A stretch of 16,569 nucleotides of DNA. It comes from UBA2108 sp002713215. GTDB lineage: Bacteria; Bacteroidota; Bacteroidia; Flavobacteriales_G; Salibacteraceae. The DNA lies in contig CALAPY010000104.1 in NCBI GenBank assembly GCA_937891015.1, positions 1 through 16,569 on the forward strand. The letters are read 5' to 3'. The notes beneath the pieces were generated by a model that had not been told where the DNA came from, did not search any database, and saw only the letters and a list, made by a program, of their open reading frames with translations. Below are positions 7,868 to 15,140 of the stretch, in pieces; position 1 is the stretch's first letter; each line of letters opens with the position of its first letter. Made by a program: the position numbers and the translations under genes.

Positions 7868-9130
7868 ATGAGCGAAGAGCTTCTATACTTTGTATGGAAG
7901 TTTGGATTAACCAATCCTAACCTCCAAACCGTTAACGGTGAGAATATATCTGTAATTAGCTCAGGCACTCAAAATCATCTCTCAGGGCCTGATTTTACAA
8001 ATGCTAAAATCCGAATTGGCGATAAACAGTGGTACGGAAATGTTGAAATACATGTAAAATCCTCTGACTGGATTAAGCACGGACATTCATCCGATCGCTC
8101 CTACGATTCAATTATTCTTCATGTAGTTTACGAAAATGATGTTGATCTTGATGAACACATATTTCGGAAGGTGCCCACGGTTGAATTAAAGCAAAACATA
8201 GACACCTCGTTTCTTGAGAACTATGAGAGGTTTAGCAAACAGAAGGGATGGATTACTTGTGAATCTCAAATAAATCAAATCGATGAATTTCACATTTCTT
8301 CCTGGCTGGAGAGATTAAGAGTAGAGCGGTTGGAGCGTAAAACGGATGCCATTCAACATTTATTGGAATCGAATCAGGGGGATTGGGAAACAAGCTTTAT
8401 TATTTGGATTTGTACGGCGTATGGATTTAAGTTTAATACCACCCCATTTGAATTGTTGGCTAAAAAACTCAGCCCGAAAATGTTAGTTAACTCAAAAAAC
8501 CTGGAGGCCTTACTTCTTGGGTTGTCCGGATTGCTACCCACATTTTCTAACGATTTTTATGTAAACGAATTAATTAGTGAATTCGAATACTATCGAGCTA
8601 AATGGAAATCAGAGCCCATGGAGTCATCGATCTGGAAAACAGGAGGAGTTAGGCCTCCCAATCAGCCGGTCGTACGTATTGTACAATTGGCCGGTTTACT
8701 ATCAAAATGTACGGGAGGCTTTTGGTCGACAATTGTAGGGCTTGAATCAATTGATGAGTTGAAAGAGTATGTACAGGTAAAGCCAAATGAATATTGGAGC
8801 ACCCATTACAATTTTGGGGCTTCGACCAAAGTCCATGAACCTGGAATTAGTGATGCAAGCTTTGGCCTAATTGTTATCAACTGTATTGTACCATTTTTAT
8901 TTACCTATGGGAAGTCACAAAATAAAGAGGCCCTGGTTCAAAGAGCTTTTTCGCTCCAGGATTATGTCGATCCCGAATCGAATAGGATAATTAACAATTG
9001 GAAAGAATTAGGACTAAAACCGGCTAATGCCGGGCAAAGTCAAGCGCTATTGGAATTATTCAATGAATATTGTTTAAGGAAAAAGTGTTTAATTTGTTCC
9101 ATAGGAAATAAGTTATTAAGAAATGATTGA
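7868..9130 (+). CDS. DUF2851 family protein
   Basis: This 420-residue protein belongs to the uncharacterised DUF2851 family, which is typical of Bacteroidota. The recognisable block is N-terminal: GPDFTNAKIRIG (40-51), GNVEIHVKSSDWIKHGH (57-73) and ILHVVYEND (83-91). There is no signal peptide or clear membrane segment, so it should be cytosolic. The C-terminus carries a small cysteine cluster, CLRKKCLIC, ten residues before the end. The order Pro41-Asp42, then Glu60-x-His62 on a predicted beta strand, resembles the PD-(D/E)XK nuclease core, but that is inference and no function is known to me. The start ATG lies one base past the pyrF stop, and its end overlaps the next gene by eight bases, so it is firmly inside the operon. 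Confidence 0.88.
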   Translation: MSEELLYFVWKFGLTNPNLQTVNGENISVISSGTQNHLSGPDFTNAKIRIGDKQWYGNVEIHVKSSDWIKHGHSSDRSYDSIILHVVYENDVDLDEHIFRKVPTVELKQNIDTSFLENYERFSKQKGWITCESQINQIDEFHISSWLERLRVERLERKTDAIQHLLESNQGDWETSFIIWICTAYGFKFNTTPFELLAKKLSPKMLVNSKNLEALLLGLSGLLPTFSNDFYVNELISEFEYYRAKWKSEPMESSIWKTGGVRPPNQPVVRIVQLAGLLSKCTGGFWSTIVGLESIDELKEYVQVKPNEYWSTHYNFGASTKVHEPGISDASFGLIVINCIVPFLFTYGKSQNKEALVQRAFSLQDYVDPESNRIINNWKELGLKPANAGQSQALLELFNEYCLRKKCLICSIGNKLLRND

Positions 9131-9344
9131 AAAGATACAGGCCTTTTTTGAAAAGCAAGCGTTTGGCGTTTGTGACTACATGGGCGAAAAGCTTGGTATC
9201 GCTTCGTCATCTATTAGAAAATATTTCATTTACCTGTCATTCCTGACCTTTGGTTCACCGTTAATCATTTATTTGATTCTTGCATTCTTACTTGAGAATA
9301 GAAACTTTTTAAAGCAAAAGAAACACTCCATTTGGGATTTGTAA
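9123..9344 (+). CDS. Small PspC-domain membrane protein
   Basis: This 73-residue protein is essentially one PspC domain: the GVCDYMGEKLGI segment (17-28), a short helix, and a hydrophobic span at about 36-60 (FIYLSFLTFGSPLIIYLILAF), followed by a basic tail. PspC-type proteins sit in the inner membrane. In enterobacteria PspC takes part in the phage-shock envelope stress response, but stand-alone short PspC proteins in Bacteroidota have no settled role. No PspA or PspB gene lies nearby. The ATG overlaps the last eight bases of the DUF2851 gene. Confidence 0.85.
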   Translation: MIEKIQAFFEKQAFGVCDYMGEKLGIASSSIRKYFIYLSFLTFGSPLIIYLILAFLLENRNFLKQKKHSIWDL

Positions 9345-9355
9345 AACTTAATTAA

Positions 9356-10366
9356 GTGCTGTCATTTTCATTTAAGTACTTCCGGGGGTTATATATTGGT
9401 CTAGCTTTTTTATTCGGGGTTATTTTCGCTGGCACATTTGGGTATGTTTATATCGAAGACTATTCAATGCTCGAAGGTTTTTACATGACCTTAATTACGG
9501 TTAGCACCGTTGGGTATGGAGAAGTAAAGCCTTTAACCGACGATGGTAAATTATTTACCTCATTGTTAATTCTATCCAGTTTTGGTACTTTCGCTTATGT
9601 CGCCACGAGTATTGGAACAAGTTTGTTAAGTGGCAAGTACAAGGACATTCTTAAATTCTATAAATTGACGAAAGAGATATCTGCATTAGAAGGTCATACC
9701 ATTGTCTGTGGGTATGGAAACAATGGCAAGGCAGCAACGGAAAGCTTACAGCTCTACAATCGCAAATTTGTTGTGGTTGAGAGAGGGGCGGAGAATCTGG
9801 ACTTTTTAAAGGGTCAGTCAAATATATTGTACGTGGCTGGAAATGCTACCGATGAAGATAATATCATTCAGGCAGGAATTAAAAAAGCAGATTCATTAAT
9901 TACTACTTTACCAAGTGATGCTGACAATGTGTTTGTTTGTTTAACCGCAAGGCAATTAAATCCCAACCTTAAAATTATTACTAGGGCAACGGATTTAAAA
10001 AGTAAAAGCAAGCTGAGGTTAGCTGGTGCCGATAACGTAATTATGCCTGATCATGTTGGTGGAAATCACATGGCAACATTGGTTACTAAACCCGATGTCA
10101 ACGAATTTTTGGATTTGTTATCGATTACTAACCCGCATTCGGTCAATCTGGAAGAGGTTGTTTTAGATCATGTTGATCAAGAGATTTCTATTCGGGAATT
10201 GGTAGAATCCATGAATATGAAAATTCGCATCATCGGAATAAAAAAGGAAAGTAACGAATATGTCCTTAGTCCTGATGTAGATGCCAAAATTCTAAAGGGC
10301 GAAAAACTGTTTGTACTTGGTGAAAGAAAATACATTAAGGAACTAGTTGCACAGTTCTCCGACTAA
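9356..10366 (+). CDS. Two-TM potassium channel with cytosolic RCK (TrkA-N/TrkA-C) domains
   Basis: This is an inner-membrane ion channel subunit of 336 residues with MthK/Kch-like architecture. The first transmembrane helix covers about 12-31, the pore helix 41-50, and the selectivity filter reads TVGYGE (51-56), diagnostic of K+ selectivity. The second helix covers about 66-90. The RCK N-lobe (about 112-235) begins with the nucleotide-binding GYGNNGK (119-125, a GxGxxG motif) and has an acidic Glu (VVVERG) where NAD-binding Rossmann folds often carry an acidic residue. The TrkA-C-like lobe fills about 248-336. The start is GTG at 9356, eleven bases past the pspC stop; the next in-frame ATG would remove the first membrane helix and is rejected. 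It is the last gene of the purM operon, since a new promoter follows. Confidence 0.92.
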   Translation: MLSFSFKYFRGLYIGLAFLFGVIFAGTFGYVYIEDYSMLEGFYMTLITVSTVGYGEVKPLTDDGKLFTSLLILSSFGTFAYVATSIGTSLLSGKYKDILKFYKLTKEISALEGHTIVCGYGNNGKAATESLQLYNRKFVVVERGAENLDFLKGQSNILYVAGNATDEDNIIQAGIKKADSLITTLPSDADNVFVCLTARQLNPNLKIITRATDLKSKSKLRLAGADNVIMPDHVGGNHMATLVTKPDVNEFLDLLSITNPHSVNLEEVVLDHVDQEISIRELVESMNMKIRIIGIKKESNEYVLSPDVDAKILKGEKLFVLGERKYIKELVAQFSD

Positions 10367-10393
10367 TAACCCGATTTGGGTCATTTTACCTGG

Positions 10394-10424
10394 TTTGTCT
10401 GGGAGCCTAATTCATATATATTTG
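10394..10424 (+). promoter_or_regulatory. Bacteroidota-type promoter for the symporter operon
   Basis: TTTG at 10394-10397, a 19-base spacer and TATATTTG at 10417-10424 match TTTG-N19-TAnnTTTG without a mismatch. Transcription should start near 10430, about 15 bases before the ATG at 10445. This argues against the longer reading frame that could start at a TTG at 10376, because that TTG lies upstream of the promoter. Confidence 0.7.
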
Positions 10425-10444
10425 GCTATTCCAAAATCAGATTT

Positions 10445-11995
10445 ATGAAAATTATCCGGGGCATTCGATTTATCCTATTATCATCACTTTTTTCACTAAT
10501 TAGTTTTAGCCTTCAAGCCCAAGATTCAACGGGACAGGAAGAACAAAGTATAGATGAGCTAATAAATCAGGCCTTCCAACCCATAACCGACCTTCTGAAC
10601 AAAATCATTTTTTTTACCGTTCCAATTACCTCTTCAATTGAAATCCCCTTTGTCTTAATTTGGTTAATCGTTGGTGCAATAGCCTTTACATTTTATTTCA
10701 AGTTTATCAATATCAGGGGCTTTAAGCATGCTTTGGATGTTGTTATGGGGAAATTTGACGATCCTGATGATCCAGGTGAAGTATCTCATTTTCAAGCTTT
10801 AACGGCCGCCTTGTCAGGTACAGTAGGCGTTGGTAATATAGCGGGTGTTGCTATGGCAATTTCCATTGGCGGGCCAGGAGCAACGTTTTGGATGATCTTG
10901 GCAGGTCTGCTAGGAATGTCTTCTAAGTTCCTTGAATGTACCTTGGGTGTTAAATACAGAATTGAACATGAAGATGGCAGCGTAAGTGGTGGCCCAATGT
11001 ATTACCTAAGTCAAGGGCTTGGTAAGATGGGATTTGGATATTTGGGAAGAATTCTTGCCGGTTTGTTTGCTGTGGCTTGTGTAGGAGGCTCATTTGGCGG
11101 TGGAAATATGGTACAGATTAATCAAGCCACACAACAGTTCGTTCATGTTACCGGTGGGGAAGCAAGTATTTTTTACGGAAAGGCATGGATATTTGGACTT
11201 GTTATGGCACTTTTAGTGGGATTGATAATCCTTGGAGGAATTAAAAGCATAGCCAGGGTTACCGATAAAATTGTACCCTTCATGGTGGGCATTTATTTAA
11301 CGGCAGCTGTTTTTGTTATCCTTTTTAATTTTACTTCAATTCCTTCAGCCTTGGGTGAAATATTGAAAGGCGCATTTGCGTCGTCGGCTGTATTTGGAGG
11401 GTTCGTTGGTGTGCTAATTCAAGGATTTAAGAGGGCCGCTTTTTCCAATGAGGCGGGTATAGGTTCAGCATCGATTGCACACTCTGCGGCCAGGACAAAC
11501 GAACCGGTAAGTGAAGGTGTGGTTGCATTGCTCGAACCATTTATCGATACTGTTGTTGTTTGCACCATGACTGCACTGGTAATTATAATTACCGGTTCTT
11601 ACGATCCGAATGCTTCTTCTAATGCCGGGATTGCATTAACTTCATCTGCTTTTGCAAGTGTTTTTTCGTGGTTTCCAGTGGTTCTCTCTGTAGCAGTTAT
11701 CTTGTTCGCATTGTCCACCATGATTTCTTGGTCCTATTATGGCTTAAAAGCGTGGGGGTATCTTTTCGGAGAGACTAACCTGGCGATTAACACCTATAAA
11801 ATTATTTTTTGCCTGTTTGTCATTGTTGGTTCTTCAATGAGTCTGGGGTCTGTATTCGACTTTGGAGATGCAATGATATTCGCCATGGCATTTCCCAACG
11901 TGTTAGGGTTATTGTTTTTGTCTAAAGAAGTTAGAGCTGATTTAAAGTCTTACCTGTCCAGGGTTAAGAGCGGAGAAATTAAGAGATTTAAATAA
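10445..11995 (+). CDS. Alanine/glycine:cation symporter (AGCS family)
   Basis: This is an inner-membrane secondary transporter that should import alanine or glycine with Na+ (or H+). The 516-residue protein has many hydrophobic spans and the AGCS signature blocks: FQALTAALSGTVGVGNIAGVA (about 116-136), SFGGGNMVQINQATQ (216-230) and a later FSNEAGIGSASIAHSAART followed by LLEPFIDTVVVCTMTALVI. The N-terminus (1-25, ending SFSLQAQDS) looks like a cleavable signal peptide, with an acidic linker before the first core helix at about 68-86. Start choice: ATG at 10445 fits both the signal peptide and the promoter at 10394-10424. The next gene follows after ten bases. Substrate specificity cannot be read from the sequence. 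Confidence 0.93.
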   Translation: MKIIRGIRFILLSSLFSLISFSLQAQDSTGQEEQSIDELINQAFQPITDLLNKIIFFTVPITSSIEIPFVLIWLIVGAIAFTFYFKFINIRGFKHALDVVMGKFDDPDDPGEVSHFQALTAALSGTVGVGNIAGVAMAISIGGPGATFWMILAGLLGMSSKFLECTLGVKYRIEHEDGSVSGGPMYYLSQGLGKMGFGYLGRILAGLFAVACVGGSFGGGNMVQINQATQQFVHVTGGEASIFYGKAWIFGLVMALLVGLIILGGIKSIARVTDKIVPFMVGIYLTAAVFVILFNFTSIPSALGEILKGAFASSAVFGGFVGVLIQGFKRAAFSNEAGIGSASIAHSAARTNEPVSEGVVALLEPFIDTVVVCTMTALVIIITGSYDPNASSNAGIALTSSAFASVFSWFPVVLSVAVILFALSTMISWSYYGLKAWGYLFGETNLAINTYKIIFCLFVIVGSSMSLGSVFDFGDAMIFAMAFPNVLGLLFLSKEVRADLKSYLSRVKSGEIKRFK

Positions 11996-12005
11996 CAGAT
12001 CTTCC

Positions 12006-13136
12006 ATGAATTCTCCATGGAAAGAATTATTCCTGCTATTTAAAGAAGAGCGGAAGCAGTTACTGATTTTCTTCGTACTTATTGTAATAATTCTGATATT
12101 CAAGTGGAACATTCCCAATTGGTTTCCAAGTGACGATTCTTTTTTAACCGAGACTAAACTTACATTCGACAAAATTGAGACCGGAGTTGAAGTGTCAAAA
12201 CGCAAACCCCTGGATCAGAATATTAAAATAGATATAAATACCGATGATACTTTGAGTTGGGTTGCTCTTGGTTTTTCCAGGAGACAAAGCGAAATAATAA
12301 TCAATTACAAGAACATAGTAGGTGGTTTTGATTCTTTATCCGAACTGAACAAAGTATACATTGTAGATGAAGAAAAATACGCCTCGATTAAAAACCACCT
12401 GTATTTTAAGGCCAGAAAGGTAGATAATGAACCAGCCATGGCAGCCGAAGAACAAAGAATTGAAGCTAAAAACAGGGAAGTTGAATTAACACCGTTTCCA
12501 TTCGATCCCAATACTGTAACCCGGAATGAACTAAAGAAAATGGGGTTGAAGGAGCATCAAGTAAAAAACTGGATAAACTATCGCGAGAAAGTGGGTTTGT
12601 TTGGGAGTAAGGAGGAATTGCTCAAGCTTTATGCGTTAAGTGAAACCGAATTTGTTGTGCTGGAACCATATATTTCATTAGAGGAACCAACTGAAGAAGA
12701 ATTGGGCATAAGTAAAGAGGAAATAGTACTCGATCTTAACCATTGCGATTCATTGAGTTTAGTTGCTATCAATGGAATTGGTCCTTACTATTCCCATTTA
12801 ATCCTCGACTACCGAAATAGATTAGGAGGGTTTCATTCCGTTAAACAATTGTATGAAATCTCTAAAATCCGGAAGGAAACGATAGATAAATGTTATCACC
12901 TGTTTAAAGTGGAGTCCGAACCCAACATTGAAAAGATAGATTTAAACTCCGATAACTTCCAACTATTTTTGAAGCACCCATATTTCGATTACTATCACAC
13001 TAAAAAAATATTTGATTACAAAAATGAACAGGGAAAATTTACATCTTTGCGCGACTTAAATAAGGTGGGATTCATTGAGCCAGATTATGTTGATCAAATA
13101 ACCCCTTATCTTAAAATTGAAAGTGATACAAGATAA
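12006..13136 (+). CDS. Membrane-anchored protein with four helix-hairpin-helix repeats
   Basis: This 376-residue protein has a short charged N-terminus, one transmembrane helix at about 19-33 (LLIFFVLIVIILIFK) and, on the far side, four ComEA-like helix-hairpin-helix units. They begin at about 74 (IDINTDDTL), 163 (FDPNTVTRNEL), 241 (LDLNHCDSL) and 309 (IDLNSDNFQ), each ending in a G-x-F-x-S-x-x-x-L segment such as GGFDSLSEL or GGFHSVKQL. Only the third keeps a textbook hairpin, INGIGP; the others have degenerated hairpins. HhH units usually bind the DNA backbone, and ComEA is the periplasmic DNA receptor of competence, but no other competence gene is present here, so a DNA-uptake role is only a possibility. 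The gene overlaps apt by up to 20 bases. Confidence 0.85.
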   Translation: MNSPWKELFLLFKEERKQLLIFFVLIVIILIFKWNIPNWFPSDDSFLTETKLTFDKIETGVEVSKRKPLDQNIKIDINTDDTLSWVALGFSRRQSEIIINYKNIVGGFDSLSELNKVYIVDEEKYASIKNHLYFKARKVDNEPAMAAEEQRIEAKNREVELTPFPFDPNTVTRNELKKMGLKEHQVKNWINYREKVGLFGSKEELLKLYALSETEFVVLEPYISLEEPTEEELGISKEEIVLDLNHCDSLSLVAINGIGPYYSHLILDYRNRLGGFHSVKQLYEISKIRKETIDKCYHLFKVESEPNIEKIDLNSDNFQLFLKHPYFDYYHTKKIFDYKNEQGKFTSLRDLNKVGFIEPDYVDQITPYLKIESDTR

Positions 13137-13650
13137 ATTAGACTTAGTAATTAGGGAGGTTCCCGATTTCCCAAAACCTGGAATAAAATTTAAGGATATA
13201 ACCCCTATTCTAAAGCAACCAGAACTGTGTAGAGAAATTATTCTTGAAATTGAGAAACAGTTTTCTGCTGAATCCATTGATGTCATCGTTGGTGTTGAAA
13301 GTAGAGGGTTCTTATTTGGTATGTTATTGGCTCAACAATTGAACGTGCCGTTTGTTACCGTCAGAAAGAAAGGTAAGTTGCCGTATAATACAGTGTCTTA
13401 TAAATACGACCTGGAGTATGGTACTGCTGAAATTGAAATGCATGTTGATGCAATAGAACCGGGGCAAAATGTATTGGTACATGATGACCTTTTGGCAACC
13501 GGGGGAACTGCAGTGGCCGCTGCAGAATTGATTAAAAAACAAGGTGGAAATGTTGCAGGTTTTTCCTTCATTATTGAACTTTTGTTCCTTGATGGAGCTG
13601 CACGATTAAAACAATATTCTAACAAAGTACTTAGCTTAGTAAGCTATTAA
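13117..13650 (+). CDS. apt: Adenine phosphoribosyltransferase
   Basis: Apt salvages adenine by joining it to PRPP to give AMP and pyrophosphate. The 177-residue length is normal. Diagnostic segments are PDFPKPGIKFKDITP (16-30), VESRGFLFG (60-68), RKKGKLP (83-89), YDLEYGTAEIEMH (97-109) and the PRPP-binding loop VLVHDDLLATGGT (119-131). There is no in-frame ATG near the expected start. The candidates are TTG at 13117 and GTG at 13123, both inside the end of the preceding HhH gene, so translation is probably coupled. Alignment with known family members allows either. The acyl-CoA dehydrogenase gene follows after eleven bases. Confidence 0.95.
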   Translation: MKVIQDKLDLVIREVPDFPKPGIKFKDITPILKQPELCREIILEIEKQFSAESIDVIVGVESRGFLFGMLLAQQLNVPFVTVRKKGKLPYNTVSYKYDLEYGTAEIEMHVDAIEPGQNVLVHDDLLATGGTAVAAAELIKKQGGNVAGFSFIIELLFLDGAARLKQYSNKVLSLVSY

Positions 13651-13661
13651 ATTTAAACATT

Positions 13662-14801
13662 ATGGATTTTAACCCTTCTGAAAATGAGAGAATGATCCGG
13701 GATATGGTTCGTGATTTTTGTGAAAAGGAAATCAGACCCTATTTCATGGAATGGGATGAATCTCAGGAGTTCCCGGTTTCCGTATTTAAAAAGCTCGGTG
13801 AACTTGGCTTAATGGGAGTTTTGGTACCAACAGAATACGGTGGTTCGGGTTTTAAATACCAAGAATACGTTACCGTAATTTCGGAGATTGCGAAAGTTTG
13901 TGGTTCAATTGGACTCAGTGTAGCTGCGCACAATAGTTTGTGTACCGGACATATTTTGGCATTTGGAAACGATGAGCAAAAACGCAAATACCTGCCAAAG
14001 TTGGCTACTGCTGAATGGATAGGAGCCTGGGGACTTACAGAGCAAAATACGGGTTCAGATGCAGGAGGAATGCTTACCACTGCAGTTGAAGATGGAGATC
14101 ATTTTGTACTTAACGGGAGTAAGAACTTCATCACCCATGGAAAATCAGGTGATGTTGCGGTAGTAATAGCACGGACTGGAGAAAAAGGCGATTCACACGG
14201 CATGACAGCGTTTGTGATAGAAAAAGGGGCTCCTGGTTTTTCCGCCGGTAAGAAAGAAAATAAGCTTGGAATGCGAGCGTCGGAAACAACCGAACTCATA
14301 TTTGATAATTGCAGAATACCTAAGGAAAATCTTTTAGGTAAGGTTGGAGAAGGTTTTATTCAAGCGATGAAGGTCCTGGATGGTGGAAGAATTTCAATAG
14401 CATCCCTTGGGTTAGGAATAGCAAGAGGAGCATATGAAGCTGCACTAAAATATTCTAAAGAACGTGAACAGTTTGGTAAACCCATTTCGAGTTTTCAGGG
14501 CATTGGATTTAAGTTAGCAGATATGGCTACCGAAATATCAGCCGCTGAATTGGTTACCAGAAAAGCTGCTGATTTAAAGGATCGAGGTGTAAACGTAACC
14601 AAAGAGGGGGCTATGGCTAAGTACTTAACTTCCGAGGTTGGAGTTCGGGTTTCAACTGAAGCTGTTCAGATATTTGGTGGTTATGGCTATACTAAAGACT
14701 TTCCGGTAGAAAAGTTTTATAGGGATTCGAAGTTGTGTACCATTGGTGAAGGAACTTCAGAGGTTCAAAAACTGGTAATTGCAAGAGAAATATTAAAATA
14801 G
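13662..14801 (+). CDS. Acyl-CoA dehydrogenase (short/medium-chain type)
   Basis: This FAD enzyme catalyses the first step of fatty acid or branched-chain acyl-CoA beta-oxidation, introducing the trans-2 double bond and passing electrons to ETF. The 379-residue length is typical of the butyryl-CoA-dehydrogenase-like group. Visible are the FAD/acyl signature WGLTEQNTGSDAGG (about 125-138), a KNFITHG segment (154-160), the C-terminal FAD-contact GGYGYTKDFPVEKFYRD, and the catalytic-base region GEGTSEVQKLVIAREIL, in which Glu363 aligns with the catalytic Glu of MCAD/SCAD. Exact chain-length specificity cannot be determined. It closes the operon that begins with the symporter; no ETF genes are adjacent. 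Confidence 0.94.
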   Translation: MDFNPSENERMIRDMVRDFCEKEIRPYFMEWDESQEFPVSVFKKLGELGLMGVLVPTEYGGSGFKYQEYVTVISEIAKVCGSIGLSVAAHNSLCTGHILAFGNDEQKRKYLPKLATAEWIGAWGLTEQNTGSDAGGMLTTAVEDGDHFVLNGSKNFITHGKSGDVAVVIARTGEKGDSHGMTAFVIEKGAPGFSAGKKENKLGMRASETTELIFDNCRIPKENLLGKVGEGFIQAMKVLDGGRISIASLGLGIARGAYEAALKYSKEREQFGKPISSFQGIGFKLADMATEISAAELVTRKAADLKDRGVNVTKEGAMAKYLTSEVGVRVSTEAVQIFGGYGYTKDFPVEKFYRDSKLCTIGEGTSEVQKLVIAREILK

Positions 14802-14824
14802 TTTTTTTTAAACAGATAAAAATC

Positions 14825-14832
14825 TATTTTTG
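14825..14832 (+). promoter_or_regulatory. -7 element of the rpsU promoter
   Basis: TATTTTTG matches TAnnTTTG exactly. About 19 bases upstream lies a run of T residues (14802-14809) in the place of the -33 TTTG, so the upstream half is imperfect. Transcription would start near 14838, leaving a leader of some 23 bases before the rpsU ATG. Confidence 0.5.
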
Positions 14833-14860
14833 CAGCCCAAAATTTAGAAGAAGAAAGAAT

Positions 14861-15052
14861 ATGTTGATCATTCCTGTAAAAGAAGGTGAAAATATCGATA
14901 GAGCGGTAAAGAAGTACAAGAAGAAGTTTGAGCGAACTGGTGTAATGAGAGAATTACGTCGCCGTCAAAAATTTTCTAAGCCATCGATAGTGCGAAGAGA
15001 ACAAGTTCTTAAAGCAATTTACATCCAACAGTTAAGAGACGCTGAGGCATAG
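14861..15052 (+). CDS. rpsU: 30S ribosomal protein bS21
   Basis: This small, strongly basic ribosomal protein of 63 residues begins MLIIPVKEGENIDRAVKKYK and carries the arginine/lysine-rich RELRRRQKFSKPS core typical of bS21. In Bacteroidota, published work reports that bS21 with bS18 and bS6 sequesters the 3' tail of 16S rRNA, which explains the lack of Shine-Dalgarno use, and that rpsU itself is autoregulated in some Flavobacteriales through an extended Shine-Dalgarno. Here the leader has a purine run AGAAGAAGAAAG (14846-14857) but lacks the GGAGG core. The gene has its own promoter and a downstream hairpin terminator. Confidence 0.96.
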   Translation: MLIIPVKEGENIDRAVKKYKKKFERTGVMRELRRRQKFSKPSIVRREQVLKAIYIQQLRDAEA

Positions 15053-15100
15053 TTAATTAAGCTGACTTAAGCTTAATTTAAGATATTTTACGTACTAGAG

Positions 15101-15140
15101 CAGACTATAAATTCTTTATATTTATAGTCTGTTTCTTTTT
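15101..15140 (+). terminator. Intrinsic terminator after rpsU
   Basis: A perfect 11-bp inverted repeat (15101-15111 with 15121-15131), a nine-base loop and a T-rich tail (15132-15140) form a clear rho-independent terminator. The tail ends at the base immediately before the ATG of the tyrosine recombinase gene, so any transcript of that gene coming from rpsU must read through it. Confidence 0.85.

Noticed and set aside
10369..10388. Possible terminator ACCC-GATTT-GGGT followed by CATTTT after the K+ channel gene.
   Set aside because: The four-bp stem is too short and the T-tract too poor to call, though an end of the operon near here is expected.
10376..10444. Upstream TTG start extending the symporter by 23 residues.
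   Set aside because: It lies upstream of the best promoter in the window, and the extension would bury the signal peptide.
15057..15082. TTAAGCTTAA palindrome and repeated TTAAGC words after rpsU as an operator.
   Set aside because: Such words are common in AT-rich spacers and lie within a terminator-proximal 3' region; there is no second line of support.
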